A DNA stretch of 64,000 bases from Archangium sp. Its GTDB lineage: Bacteria > Myxococcota > Myxococcia > Myxococcales > Myxococcaceae. The notes under the pieces are model-generated. The model did no database searches. It was given only the letters and a program-made list of their open reading frames with translations, and was not told the origin of the DNA. The position numbers and the translations under genes were made by a program. Shown here in pieces: positions 1-8,016 of the stretch (positions are counted from its first letter, which is position 1; each line of letters begins with the position of its first letter). The stretch covers positions 32,920-96,919 of the forward strand of contig JALHMW010000017.1 in the NCBI GenBank assembly GCA_022843845.1, read 5' to 3'.

Positions 1-369
1 CTGGCGTCAGCCCTGGCCCTGGCCGTGGTGGGCGTGAGTGGCGAGCCCCTCACGCTCTTTCACGTTCTCGGCTTGTGGGTCCTGCTGGGCACAGGCGTCG
101 ACTACGGGATCTTCTTGCTCGAACACTCGGTGACCGACGGAGGAGAGGCCTGGCTGGCGGTTGGTCTCGGTGCCGTGAGCACGTTGCTTTCGTTCGGTTT
201 GCTCGCCACCTCGCGCACGTTCGCGATCCATGCGTTTGGGCTCACGCTTGGAGTGGGCACCCTGGCGGTGTGGGTGCTCTCTCCGATGATCATCGATGCT
301 GGAAGGGGCTCGAGACGCTGGCCGCTGCGTGGGCCGGTGAAGCTCACCACGCCTCCATCGGCGCCATAG
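1..369 (+). CDS. RND/MMPL-family transporter, C-terminal fragment
   Basis: The reading frame is open from base 1, so the N-terminus lies outside the window; about 122 residues are visible. It shows hydrophobic segments and the family signature GTGVDYGIFLLEH (the G-x-D-Y motif of MMPL/RND permease domains), followed by LSFGLLATS and a last helix before a short polar tail. These features place it at the final transmembrane bundle of an inner-membrane exporter. MMPL-type exporters of this kind usually move lipids or lipid-linked molecules; the substrate here cannot be told. It converges on the lipoprotein gene ending at 438, and no clear hairpin lies in the gap between them. Confidence 0.8.
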   Translation: MASALALAVVGVSGEPLTLFHVLGLWVLLGTGVDYGIFLLEHSVTDGGEAWLAVGLGAVSTLLSFGLLATSRTFAIHAFGLTLGVGTLAVWVLSPMIIDAGRGSRRWPLRGPVKLTTPPSAP

Positions 370-437
370 CGGCCCTGCCCGTCGGCTCCCTGGACGTTCG
401 GTGCACCGATGAAGCGCAAGTTCGCCAGCGCCGAGCC

Positions 438-2159
438 TCAGCGGCAGGTGGTGGTCTTGATGGGCGAGAGGGCCGAGTTCTCGCGGTAGAACACCATCGG
501 TTCCCCAGCTGCCGAGAGGGCGAGGGCCGCAGCGCCCGAGGTATTGGGCGTGGCGAAGTACGCCGGGCCCCAGGTGGAGGCGCCCTTCTCGATGCGCCGC
601 AGCTGCACGCGGAAGGAGGTCGCGTTGTTGAAGGTCGCGACCGTGACATGGCCGAAGTCGTCGATGACGGCGCGGCGGTTGTGGGCGAGGCCTGCAGCGC
701 CGAGCTGAACGGGAGTGCCCCAGACGCCGCCCACGCGGCGCAGCGCCCACGTCGAGGCGTTGCTGCTCTGCCACGTCGCCGTCACGTCACCCGTGTCGTC
801 CACCAGCACCTGCAGCAGGCCGTAGGCCTGGGCTGACGTCGTCTGCGCCAGCACCACTGGTGGCGCGAAGACAGGCCTCGGGTCATTGCCCTCGTTGTCG
901 GGCACCTCGTCGCGCAGCTCCGCCGCCATCAGCTCGACGGTGCCGCTGTTCGAGCGCCGTTCCCAGAGCATCAGCGCGTCGCCGGTGGGGAGCGCGCCGA
1001 TCGCAGGCCGGCCAATGAAGGCCGCAGCGACGGGTTCGATGAGCCTGCTTTCACCACCCTCTTTTTGCTGGCCGAGGGGGTCGATGAAGCGACCGAGGAA
1101 CACGCGGTTGGCGTCACGCCAGACCGCGGCCGTGTCGCCGTCGACCATGCGGGCCGCGACGAAGTCGACCGCCTGGCCTATGACGCTGGTGAGGGCTTCA
1201 TCGGGCTCGACGCCGGTGGGCGAGGCGACGGCGTACAGAGGCGTCGAGAGCCCGTACCAGCCATGAAAGAAGGTGTCGGGGCCCGTCCAGAAGAGGCGGT
1301 TGCGCTCACCGATGATGGGGGCGCTCGCCCAGGGCACGGTGGCCCAGGTGTCCAGCAGCCGCGAATACACACGGCGCCCCGCGAGGCCCGGGCCCGTGAC
1401 CCAGGTGAGGCCCGCGTTCCCAGCCGGGCTCAGGGTCAGCTCGTCTTGCCAGAGGAAGACGGAGTTGTTGGTGACATGCGACACGGCGGGCCCCCATGCG
1501 CCGCTCTCGTACAACCGGGTCTGCAAGGTCCGCAGCGCCGTGGCGCTGTTCTGGGCAACGAAGGCCAGCAACACCCGGCCGCCGCTGAAGTCCGCCACCG
1601 GGCGATCGGCGAAAGTGCCTGCGTCGAGGCCGCTGAGGTCCAGCGGGGGGTCACACACGTCGCGCGGCAGAAACGCGCCGGCGTCGATCGTTCCCGCGTC
1701 GATGCCCGCGTCGATGCCCGCGTCGGTGCCCGCGTCGATGCCCGCGTCGATGCCAGCGTCGGTGCCCGCGTCGATGCCCGCGTCGATGCCCGCGTCGATG
1801 CCCGCGTCCTCCGCGCCTGCGTCGCGCTCACCAGCGTCAACCCCGGCGTCATCTTCGAGGAGCCCCGCGTCGACGAAGTTCGCGTCGGGCAGCAGATCAT
1901 CGAGGCCGCCGTCGTTCGGGACCGGCAGGTAGGTGCCGAAGCAGGTGCCGTTCGGGTTGCACACGTCGTTGCCACAGTTGATGCAGGCGCTCCCGGCCAG
2001 CCCGCAGGCCGCTGGCTCGTTGCCCGCCTGGCACTGGCCGCGGTCATCGCAGCAGCCCGCGCAGTTCTGCGGCGTGCAGGGATCGACGTTGCAGCCAGCG
2101 CTGGACCCGAGCGCGAGGCCGGCCATCAGCCCGGCGAGGAATGGTCGAAGGTTCGTCAC
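438..2159 (-). CDS. secreted lipoprotein with Asp-Ala-Gly tandem linker
   Basis: 573 residues. The N-terminus has a signal peptide ending in a lipobox (GSSAGC), so it should be lipidated and surface or periplasmic. Residues about 25-70 are Cys-rich (CTPQNCAGCC and further pairs), a small disulfide knot common in myxobacterial lipoproteins. Residues about 115-160 are tandem DAGI/DAGT units encoded by a 12-base DNA repeat. The remaining 400 residues contain repeated W/F-rich beta-strand patterns of the kind seen in propeller-like folds, but I do not recognise a named family. The start overlaps the stop of the upstream HEAT-repeat gene by 4 bases (ATGA), so the two are translationally coupled. 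No catalytic motif is visible; the function is unknown. Confidence 0.8.
   Translation of the reverse strand: MTNLRPFLAGLMAGLALGSSAGCNVDPCTPQNCAGCCDDRGQCQAGNEPAACGLAGSACINCGNDVCNPNGTCFGTYLPVPNDGGLDDLLPDANFVDAGLLEDDAGVDAGERDAGAEDAGIDAGIDAGIDAGTDAGIDAGIDAGTDAGIDAGIDAGTIDAGAFLPRDVCDPPLDLSGLDAGTFADRPVADFSGGRVLLAFVAQNSATALRTLQTRLYESGAWGPAVSHVTNNSVFLWQDELTLSPAGNAGLTWVTGPGLAGRRVYSRLLDTWATVPWASAPIIGERNRLFWTGPDTFFHGWYGLSTPLYAVASPTGVEPDEALTSVIGQAVDFVAARMVDGDTAAVWRDANRVFLGRFIDPLGQQKEGGESRLIEPVAAAFIGRPAIGALPTGDALMLWERRSNSGTVELMAAELRDEVPDNEGNDPRPVFAPPVVLAQTTSAQAYGLLQVLVDDTGDVTATWQSSNASTWALRRVGGVWGTPVQLGAAGLAHNRRAVIDDFGHVTVATFNNATSFRVQLRRIEKGASTWGPAYFATPNTSGAAALALSAAGEPMVFYRENSALSPIKTTTCR
1693..1808. repeat. 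12-base tandem repeat encoding (DAG[I/T])n
   Basis: About 9.7 copies of a 12-base unit (plus strand cccgcgtcgatg, with a few single-base variants such as cggtg and agcgt). It lies inside the lipoprotein gene on the minus strand, stays in frame and encodes the Asp-Ala-Gly-Ile/Thr linker. Near-identical units make it prone to length change by slippage in multiples of four residues. Confidence 0.9.
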
Positions 2160-4009
2160 GGCTGGGCCTCCTCGATGAGGGTGCGGACGCGCTCGCGCAG
2201 CTGCGCCTCGCTCCCCGGTGCATCGGCGAGCCGGCGGAGCGCTGCGCCCACCGCGGCGTCACCGGCAAAGGGGGACAGCGCCGTCACCACGTCGTTGGCG
2301 GCGCGAGGCGCGACGGCGCCGCGGTTGACCTGGGCCGCGATGGCCACTGCCTCGGACCGGTCGAGCCTGTCGAGGGCGTGGAGCGCGTTGCGCTGGACCT
2401 CGGCGCTCGAGTCGGCCACGGCGCCGAGCAGCACCTGCCGCGCCGCCGGCACCCGCGTCTTGCGCAGCGCGTAGGCCGCGACGCTCCGCACCACGGGCTC
2501 TGGGTGCGTGAGGCGGGCTGCCACCCGAGGCACCTGCACCTCGAGCCCCGCGTTCCCCAACGCTCGCAGGTAAGCAGTCGTCTCCTTCGTCGTGGCGGCG
2601 GCCTCGAGGCCCTGGACCAGCTTCGTGCCCAGTTGCAGCGCGCGCTCCGGCTCGCCGTGGGTCTGCAAGGCGTTCGCGACGGCGCCGAGCACCAGGGCGC
2701 GGTCGAGGCGCTCCTTGCCCTTCGCCGTGGTGAAGGCGTCGTCGACGAAGGCCACTGTCTCGGGCGTCGGGTTCTCGATGAACGCGAGGCGCGCGAACTG
2801 CGTCACGCGCTCGCGGTCGGCCACGGCGCTCGCAGACACCACCGCGAGTCGGAGCGCCGCTTGCGCCTCTGGCGTGCCCGCGCCAGCCAGCAGGTCGAGC
2901 ACGAAGGCGCGCTCGCTCGACGAGGCGGTCGCCCCGGCGCGCAGGCCCAGCGGTGCCGCGAGGGCGGGCTGCTGTTGCAGCAGGCCCGTCGCGCGAATGA
3001 CGAAGAGGGGTTGGTCGGGGAGCGAGCCCATGGCGACGAACCGGTCGATACCCTCGGTGAGCTGTGCGGGGGTGAGCCCGGCCACGCGCTGCGCCAGGTG
3101 CTGCGCCGCGGCGTCGTGAGGCTGAATGACCTGCCCCGGCAGGCGGGCGGCCTCGACGACTGCTGGGCGCGCCGCGACGACCCCCGGCTGCTCACTGTCC
3201 CACTCGAGCGTGAGGCGCACGGTGCTTCGCGTGGGCTCGGCTGCTGCACCGACGGCCTCGAGGGTCTCGCGCACCGAGAGCTGCCGCAACACGCCCCGCT
3301 CGTCGAAACGGAGCTCGGCGTGGCCATCGAGCGCGCTGAGGCTGGTCGCGGCGCCGAGCCCCACCAGCTCGAGGTAACGAACGCGGTCCTTGCGCAGCAG
3401 CCTGCCTGGCCCCTCGGTGACCCATTGGTAGTGGACCTCGGCCAGCCCGCGAGCGGTGTGCTCCCGGCTCGTCCACTCGGGAGCCGGACGGTGCTCGTGC
3501 TGCAGCTCGCCCGCCAACGCCAGCGCCAGGTTGGCGAAGAGCGGCGCGGCGCCCACCTCGGTCGTCACGCCGGTGAGCGAACCGTGCTCGTCGAGTGACA
3601 GCCAGGCCCGCCGGCCTTCGAGCGCGGCCTTCAGCAGCGGCGCATTGTCGCGCTTCGCCCCCGAGAGGAGCTGCACCTCGACGCCCTCGAGCCGGGGGAG
3701 CTGGAGTTCCAGGGTGCGCGGGTCGCCCGCAGTCGCGCCGAGCGAGAGGAGCCCGGCGAGCATCGTGCGACCTTCGAGCACCGAGGGCGCCGCGCCGCTC
3801 ATGGCCTGCGGCGCCCGGGTGGTGGTCTCCCACCGGAAGCGGTACCGCTGCGCGGCCTTCGACGGATTCTCCTCAATCCCGGGCGAGGTGGCGACCGTCA
3901 CCACCGCAGAACCCTCGACGGGAACCGGGCCCCTGGCCGACAGGTACCAGCCCAGAGCTGCCAGCAGGCTCAGCAGCCCTGCGCCGGCCATCACGTGCCA
4001 GCGTCTCAT
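2156..4009 (-). CDS. membrane-anchored HEAT-repeat protein, lipid-transfer-protein-like layout
   Basis: 617 residues. The N-terminus MRRWHVMAGAGLLSLLAALGWYL is a single membrane anchor or uncleaved signal; the rest should face the periplasm. Residues about 45-280 look beta-rich (YRFRWETTT, VHYQWVTEGPG, VRYLELVGL). Residues about 290-610 are helical repeats, with the last part typical of HEAT repeats (LTHPEPVVRSVAAYALRK, SSAEVQRNALHALDRLD). A beta domain followed by a helical-repeat arch is the layout of the vitellogenin N-terminal lipid-transfer module; that similarity is my inference from pattern, not from an alignment. It overlaps both neighbours by 4 bases, so it is a middle gene of a secreted-protein operon. 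No enzyme motif is seen. Confidence 0.75.
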   Translation of the reverse strand: MRRWHVMAGAGLLSLLAALGWYLSARGPVPVEGSAVVTVATSPGIEENPSKAAQRYRFRWETTTRAPQAMSGAAPSVLEGRTMLAGLLSLGATAGDPRTLELQLPRLEGVEVQLLSGAKRDNAPLLKAALEGRRAWLSLDEHGSLTGVTTEVGAAPLFANLALALAGELQHEHRPAPEWTSREHTARGLAEVHYQWVTEGPGRLLRKDRVRYLELVGLGAATSLSALDGHAELRFDERGVLRQLSVRETLEAVGAAAEPTRSTVRLTLEWDSEQPGVVAARPAVVEAARLPGQVIQPHDAAAQHLAQRVAGLTPAQLTEGIDRFVAMGSLPDQPLFVIRATGLLQQQPALAAPLGLRAGATASSSERAFVLDLLAGAGTPEAQAALRLAVVSASAVADRERVTQFARLAFIENPTPETVAFVDDAFTTAKGKERLDRALVLGAVANALQTHGEPERALQLGTKLVQGLEAAATTKETTAYLRALGNAGLEVQVPRVAARLTHPEPVVRSVAAYALRKTRVPAARQVLLGAVADSSAEVQRNALHALDRLDRSEAVAIAAQVNRGAVAPRAANDVVTALSPFAGDAAVGAALRRLADAPGSEAQLRERVRTLIEEAQP

Positions 4010-6684
4010 TCCGCCACCCCAAGCGCCTGTGCGACAGCGGTCAGGTCTCCCAGGCGACAGCGCACCCGGGTGTCGAAGAGCGGGATCTTGTAGCGCAGCC
4101 CGTCCCAGGTGAAGAGCGGCTCTTCGATGCTCTCGCAGAGGGGGCAGACGCCAATCTCGAGGAAGACCGAGACGCTGCCCGAGAAGAAGGTGAAGCGCAG
4201 CTCAGCCCCGACTTCGGCGACGAAGTCGAGCTGCAGCGGGTCGTCTTGAGCGGGCCCCACCGACGCCGAGCCCGTCAGTGGCAGGAAGAGGCTGATGAGG
4301 GTGAGCGAGCCCTTGACGCCTGCGCTCGCGACGACCGCATCGACCGCGGCCGAGGCGGTGGCCTGCACGAGCAGCAGGGGCTTCACGCTCCCTGACACGC
4401 CGGCTCGAACGAGGCTGCAGCTGGCCCCGCCGCCGCTCGTCAGCAGGCCCGCATCGAGCGAGTACTGGAAGGCGACGGTGCCCGCGACCTGGCCCTTGAA
4501 GGTGATGGGGATGAAGCCAATCACCACCGTCAACTGTCCCTGGGCGAAGGTCTGCGTCGACCCGTCACCGCCGCGCACCACGTTGAAGGCGGTGCCTGGC
4601 AGGTCCTCGTCCTCGTTGATGAGCTCGCTGCCCAACACTTCGAGCCGCACCTTCGCCTTGTTCCCCGACACGGTGAGATCGCCGTCCAGCAACGTCGCCT
4701 CGATGCCGACAGCTTTCCCCTTGGCCGCGATGCGCCCGTACATGGCCTGCTGCACCTTGCAGCGGTCGGGGTTGATCACATCGTTGGCCTCGAAGCCGAA
4801 GGTGTAGGCGAGCTCGGCTCCGAAGTACTTGTTGCCGATGGTGTGCACCTCGCTGCTCTCGTTGCGCAGCCGAACCTTCGGGGGCTGTCCAGGCGCGGCG
4901 TTGCGATCCATGAGGGGGCCCACCGCTTCGACGAGGACGTCGATGTACTCATCGTACCGGGTGAAGAACTGCTCGAGCTTCACGGCGCTGACGGTGTAGT
5001 CCTCCGTCGGGTAGTCCACCTTGCGCAGGGTCTGCTGGTTTTCGAACACGAGCGAGCGCGACTCGATGGGAGCGAAGTCCGAGAGGTACGAGGTGCAGCG
5101 CTGGTGCACCTTCTCGCGCTCTTCCTGGAAGAGGCCGACGACGCGCTGGCTGAAGCGCCGCGGCGACCAGTCACAGACGCGGGGCCCGCTGGTGTTCGCG
5201 GTGTCGAGACAGCCGGCGGCCCTCGCGGCCTGGAGCTGCTGCTCGATGGCCTGGTCGATGTACGCGAGACGGTACGCGAGGCAGATGATGCGGTTGCCAG
5301 TGCAGGCCGCCACCACCTGGGCGGCCTTGAAGGGCGCGCTCGCGACTGGCTCGGGCTGCTGCAGGGTCTGGCTGCCGCCCGCGGGGGGCGACGCATAGGT
5401 GATGAAGGTCGGCGCGAAGTTGAACGGGTTGGGCGGCAGGTTCGCGCTGATGGCCGCCGAGCCAGTGAGGGTCGCGCCGCGGACGTCGAAGGTGCGCGAG
5501 GCGCCCAGGCTGACCTTCGTCGGGTCTGGGTTCCAGACGGGGTCCGCCCACCATCGCGTCAGCACGCCGCCCCCCGTCGCCACCGGCGGCGCAGAGTCGC
5601 CATCGAACAGCAGCGCCATCTCTTCGGCTGTCTCGTCGCGCACCCGCAAGAGCTCGAGGAACGCGTCCTGCCGCGCGTCCCACACGGCCATCTCCTCGTC
5701 GAGGAGCGAGGCGTTGCGCTGCCCCATCTGCCGGTGCCAGTCGAAGCTCTCCTGGTAGTAGCTGCGGCCCGGCTCGAGCGTCGCCGCGAGCGTCTCGTCG
5801 TCGTAGTCGACCCCCACGAAGTTGAGCGACTGGCGCTGCAGGTGGGCCAGGGTGATGCGCACCCTCTTCGTCCCGGGGAAGTAGTCGACCCGGTCAGCCG
5901 GGCCCTTGACGAACGAGACCTGGGCGTCGGTCTTCGGCCTGGGCGCGGTGAAGAACTGGTTCTTCGGCAGGGTCGTGAAGGGCACTGCGGCGTCGAAGGG
6001 GCGCCCATCGCGGCCCTTGAGTGACGAGCCATCGAGGTGCCGGGTGCCGATGGCCGAGACAGGTGCAGGCGAGCCGGTGGCGAAGGCGCGCTCGTAGATG
6101 GCGCGGTGGTTCTCGAGGCCCACGCGCACCACCTGGTCTTCGAAGACGGTGTAGTCGTAGAACTTCTCGTAGACGTATTCTTCGCAGCTCTTCACCGCGA
6201 TGCCGTTGTCGATCCACTGCGCCCGCCGGAGCAGCCGAAAGACCTGCCGGCTCTGCGCGGCCGCCGAGCCCGAGGGCAGCAGCGCTGCGTCACGCAGCGT
6301 GGCGCCCAAAGCGAAGCCGTTGAGGCCGGTGACCTCGAGCGTCGAACGGTCACCGGGGATCTTGCGCACCTCGACGATGGGGGCGGTGTCTCTGGCGGGG
6401 CTGCCGGGCTTGAAGAGCCGCGTGCCCAGCGCCGGCACCTTCTCGTACCGGGTGGCCTCGCTCAGGGCCTTCTGTTCGAAGAGGAGCGCGCAGGCCGACT
6501 CAGGCTCGGAGCGCGCCTGCTGGCGGAGGTAGAAGTCGCACTGCGTCGTGGGCGTGGCGCACTGCTCCCACGTCGGCGGAGGGCAGCCGCCCTCGGGCCG
6601 GGGAATGCTGATGGGGCCGCACCCGTCGGCGCCGAGGAGGAACAGCGCACACGGGAGGATCGCGAGGCGAAGGCAGAGGCGCAT
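4006..6684 (-). CDS. large lipoprotein of unknown function
   Basis: 892 residues from the ATG at 6684, chosen because it begins directly with a signal peptide (MRLCLRLAILPCALFLLG) and lipobox ADGC, and has GGGAA about 10 bases upstream; an in-frame ATG 12 codons earlier would put charged residues in front of the signal. The mature protein has scattered Cys pairs, a long mixed region, and near residues 700-870 a Gly/Ala/Val-rich stretch of alternating hydrophobics that could be beta-barrel or beta-helix. I recognise no named domain. It ends in an ATGA overlap with the HEAT-repeat gene and begins 26 bases after the small lipoprotein, so the four genes 7265 to 438 are probably co-transcribed and may form one envelope complex. 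Confidence 0.75.
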   Translation of the reverse strand: MRLCLRLAILPCALFLLGADGCGPISIPRPEGGCPPPTWEQCATPTTQCDFYLRQQARSEPESACALLFEQKALSEATRYEKVPALGTRLFKPGSPARDTAPIVEVRKIPGDRSTLEVTGLNGFALGATLRDAALLPSGSAAAQSRQVFRLLRRAQWIDNGIAVKSCEEYVYEKFYDYTVFEDQVVRVGLENHRAIYERAFATGSPAPVSAIGTRHLDGSSLKGRDGRPFDAAVPFTTLPKNQFFTAPRPKTDAQVSFVKGPADRVDYFPGTKRVRITLAHLQRQSLNFVGVDYDDETLAATLEPGRSYYQESFDWHRQMGQRNASLLDEEMAVWDARQDAFLELLRVRDETAEEMALLFDGDSAPPVATGGGVLTRWWADPVWNPDPTKVSLGASRTFDVRGATLTGSAAISANLPPNPFNFAPTFITYASPPAGGSQTLQQPEPVASAPFKAAQVVAACTGNRIICLAYRLAYIDQAIEQQLQAARAAGCLDTANTSGPRVCDWSPRRFSQRVVGLFQEEREKVHQRCTSYLSDFAPIESRSLVFENQQTLRKVDYPTEDYTVSAVKLEQFFTRYDEYIDVLVEAVGPLMDRNAAPGQPPKVRLRNESSEVHTIGNKYFGAELAYTFGFEANDVINPDRCKVQQAMYGRIAAKGKAVGIEATLLDGDLTVSGNKAKVRLEVLGSELINEDEDLPGTAFNVVRGGDGSTQTFAQGQLTVVIGFIPITFKGQVAGTVAFQYSLDAGLLTSGGGASCSLVRAGVSGSVKPLLLVQATASAAVDAVVASAGVKGSLTLISLFLPLTGSASVGPAQDDPLQLDFVAEVGAELRFTFFSGSVSVFLEIGVCPLCESIEEPLFTWDGLRYKIPLFDTRVRCRLGDLTAVAQALGVAE

Positions 6685-6710
6685 GGAAAGTTCCCTGCTG
6701 GGACGAGGGC

Positions 6711-7265
6711 TCACAGACACACCGGGCTGGCTGGAAGGGCGGTGATGGCACAGGCGCGGGCGTTGAACGCGCCCCGGGCCTTCTCGGCGTTTGGCCCGAA
6801 GGTCAGCTCGAAGGAGCCCGTCAGGCGGCCTGCGTCACCCAGCGTGAGCTGGTCGACCTTCAGCTGGCCGCCGACGACCTCTCCGCTGGCTCGCGGGACG
6901 AGCGACGCACAGGTGCCGTCAGTGCGCTCGAAGTGGCCGAGGGCGAATCCCCCGGCGCGCTGCACGACCGCGGTGCCGTCGTACGCCCCGGGCGCGAGCG
7001 GCAGCAGCGCCGCAGCGTCGTCGAGACGGAAGAGCTGCAGCATCAGACTCGACGAGTTCGGCGACTGCTGGCGCGAGGCCAGGGACTGACACAGCCCCTC
7101 GCGATCGCTCAGCACGAGCAGCACCGCTGAGTCGGCAGGGCCACCGGCCAGAGGAAAGAAGAGCGCGTCGCGCACGTCGAGCGCGTGGCCCGCGACCTGC
7201 CCCTCGAAGCGGTCCGGAGTTTCGCAGGCCACCAACAACAACCAGCTCGTCACCAGCACTCGCAT
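6711..7265 (-). CDS. small hypothetical lipoprotein
   Basis: 184 residues from the ATG at 7265, where the frame begins with a clean lipoprotein signal (MRVLVTSWLLLVAC) behind a G-rich Shine-Dalgarno-like stretch; an upstream in-frame start would add 18 charged residues before the signal. The mature part alternates beta strands and holds four further Cys, with no motif I recognise. It is the first gene of the minus-strand lipoprotein cluster and lies just downstream of the tRNA terminator, so its promoter should sit between about 7266 and 7360, although I see no convincing one there. Confidence 0.7.
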   Translation of the reverse strand: MRVLVTSWLLLVACETPDRFEGQVAGHALDVRDALFFPLAGGPADSAVLLVLSDREGLCQSLASRQQSPNSSSLMLQLFRLDDAAALLPLAPGAYDGTAVVQRAGGFALGHFERTDGTCASLVPRASGEVVGGQLKVDQLTLGDAGRLTGSFELTFGPNAEKARGAFNARACAITALPASPVCL

Positions 7266-7361
7266 GCAGGACCCCCGCGCCAGACGCTTCCCATAGACAA
7301 CCTCAGGCGGTCGCAGCAACCATCGTCCAGCCCTGCGGCGATTGAGGCAGATCGGAAAGAC

Positions 7362-7397
7362 GAAGCCCCCGGAGACCTTTCGGCTTCCGAGGGCTTC
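7362..7397 (-). terminator. hairpin terminator of the tRNA unit
   Basis: 12-base arms (7362-7373 and 7386-7397) pair at 11 of 12 positions around a 12-base loop. On the minus strand the hairpin is followed by GTCTTTCC, a weak T-run. It starts 8 bases after the 3' end of tRNA-Asp. Confidence 0.65.
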
Positions 7398-7405
7398 ATC
7401 TTCTG

Positions 7406-7479
7406 CGAGGAGTAGGGGACTTGAACCCCTGACCTTCGGCGTGACAGGCCGACGTTCTAACCAGCTGAACTAACTCCCC
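7406..7479 (-). tRNA. tRNA-Asp (anticodon GTC)
   Basis: The reverse complement folds into a full cloverleaf: acceptor GGGGAGT/ACTCCTC (one G-T pair), D-arm GTTC/GAAC, anticodon stem TCGGC/GCCGA with loop CTGTCAC (anticodon GTC), and T-arm AGGGG-TTCAAGT-CCCCT. The discriminator is G, as expected for tRNA-Asp. The 3' CCA is not encoded. Confidence 0.97.
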
Positions 7480-7515
7480 AAATGGAGCTGCTTATTCTCT
7501 TGTCCTACCTCAGCT

Positions 7516-7587
7516 TAGGCGGAGCAGGTTTCGAACCTGCGACCCTCGCCGTGTAAGGGCGACGCTCTACCGCTGAGCTATCCGCCC
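7516..7587 (-). tRNA. tRNA-Val (anticodon TAC)
   Basis: Cloverleaf on the minus strand: acceptor GGGCGGA/TCCGCCT (G-T at the end pair), D-arm GCTC/GAGC, anticodon stem TCGCC/GGCGA with loop CTTACAC (anticodon TAC), T-arm GCAGG-TTCGAAA-CCTGC, discriminator A. The CCA is not encoded. It lies 36 bases upstream of tRNA-Asp in the same transcript. Confidence 0.97.
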
Positions 7588-7614
7588 TGCTCAGCCCTGC
7601 TTTCGACCGCGCGG

Positions 7615-7643
7615 TTTCTACGTTTCGAGGCCCCGTGTGTCAA
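7615..7643 (-). promoter_or_regulatory. sigma70-type promoter of the tRNA unit
   Basis: On the minus strand there is a perfect -35 TTGACA (7643-7638), a 17-base spacer and a -10 TAGAAA (7620-7615). The predicted start is near 7608, about 20 bases before the mature tRNA-Val end. Confidence 0.85.
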
Positions 7644-7683
7644 CCGCCTTCCACCGACTCCCACGCGCTTGTTCTCTGACGCT

Positions 7684-8016
7684 TCATTTTCGGGGGGCCG
7701 AGGGCGCTGGCCGGTAGCGCTCCGGGCGCACCACGTCGACGTCCTGCAGGTACGCCACCACCGACCAGCTGGGAAAGTACCGCGCCGTCAGCGCCTCGAG
7801 GAGCACCTCGGCCGTCTCTTCGCTCACCACCGTCTCCAGGCGCACGCTCGGGCCGGCCCACTCACTCGCCCGCACCGTCCCGAACCCCGAACCGTGCACC
7901 TCGGCCACCGTGTACCCGGTCGCGCCGGCGGCCTTGAGCTCCTCGACGAGGCGCTCCCGCAGCACCGCCTCGGCGATCACGGTGAGCAGCTTCACCTTCA
8001 CGGTCTTGATCGTCAC
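7684..8016 (-). CDS. sbtB: PII-like regulator SbtB
   Basis: 110 residues from a GTG at 8016, preceded by GGAGG six bases upstream and overlapping the sbtA stop as GTGA. The sequence fits the SbtB branch of the PII family: a ferredoxin-like fold with KLLTVIAEAVL at the start, GATGYTVAEVHGSG leading into the T-loop, and a second strand-helix unit with ARYFPSWSVV. SbtB proteins bind adenine nucleotides including cAMP and close SbtA according to carbon status. The C-terminus ends in PAPSAPRK and lacks the Cys-Gly-Pro-x-Gly-Cys redox tail known from cyanobacterial SbtB. The in-frame upstream extension is only a shadow of sbtA. Confidence 0.88.
   Translation of the reverse strand: MTIKTVKVKLLTVIAEAVLRERLVEELKAAGATGYTVAEVHGSGFGTVRASEWAGPSVRLETVVSEETAEVLLEALTARYFPSWSVVAYLQDVDVVRPERYRPAPSAPRK

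Noticed and set aside
1693..1808. Tandem repeat considered as a CRISPR array
   Set aside because: Units are contiguous 12-mers without spacers and encode an in-frame peptide linker.
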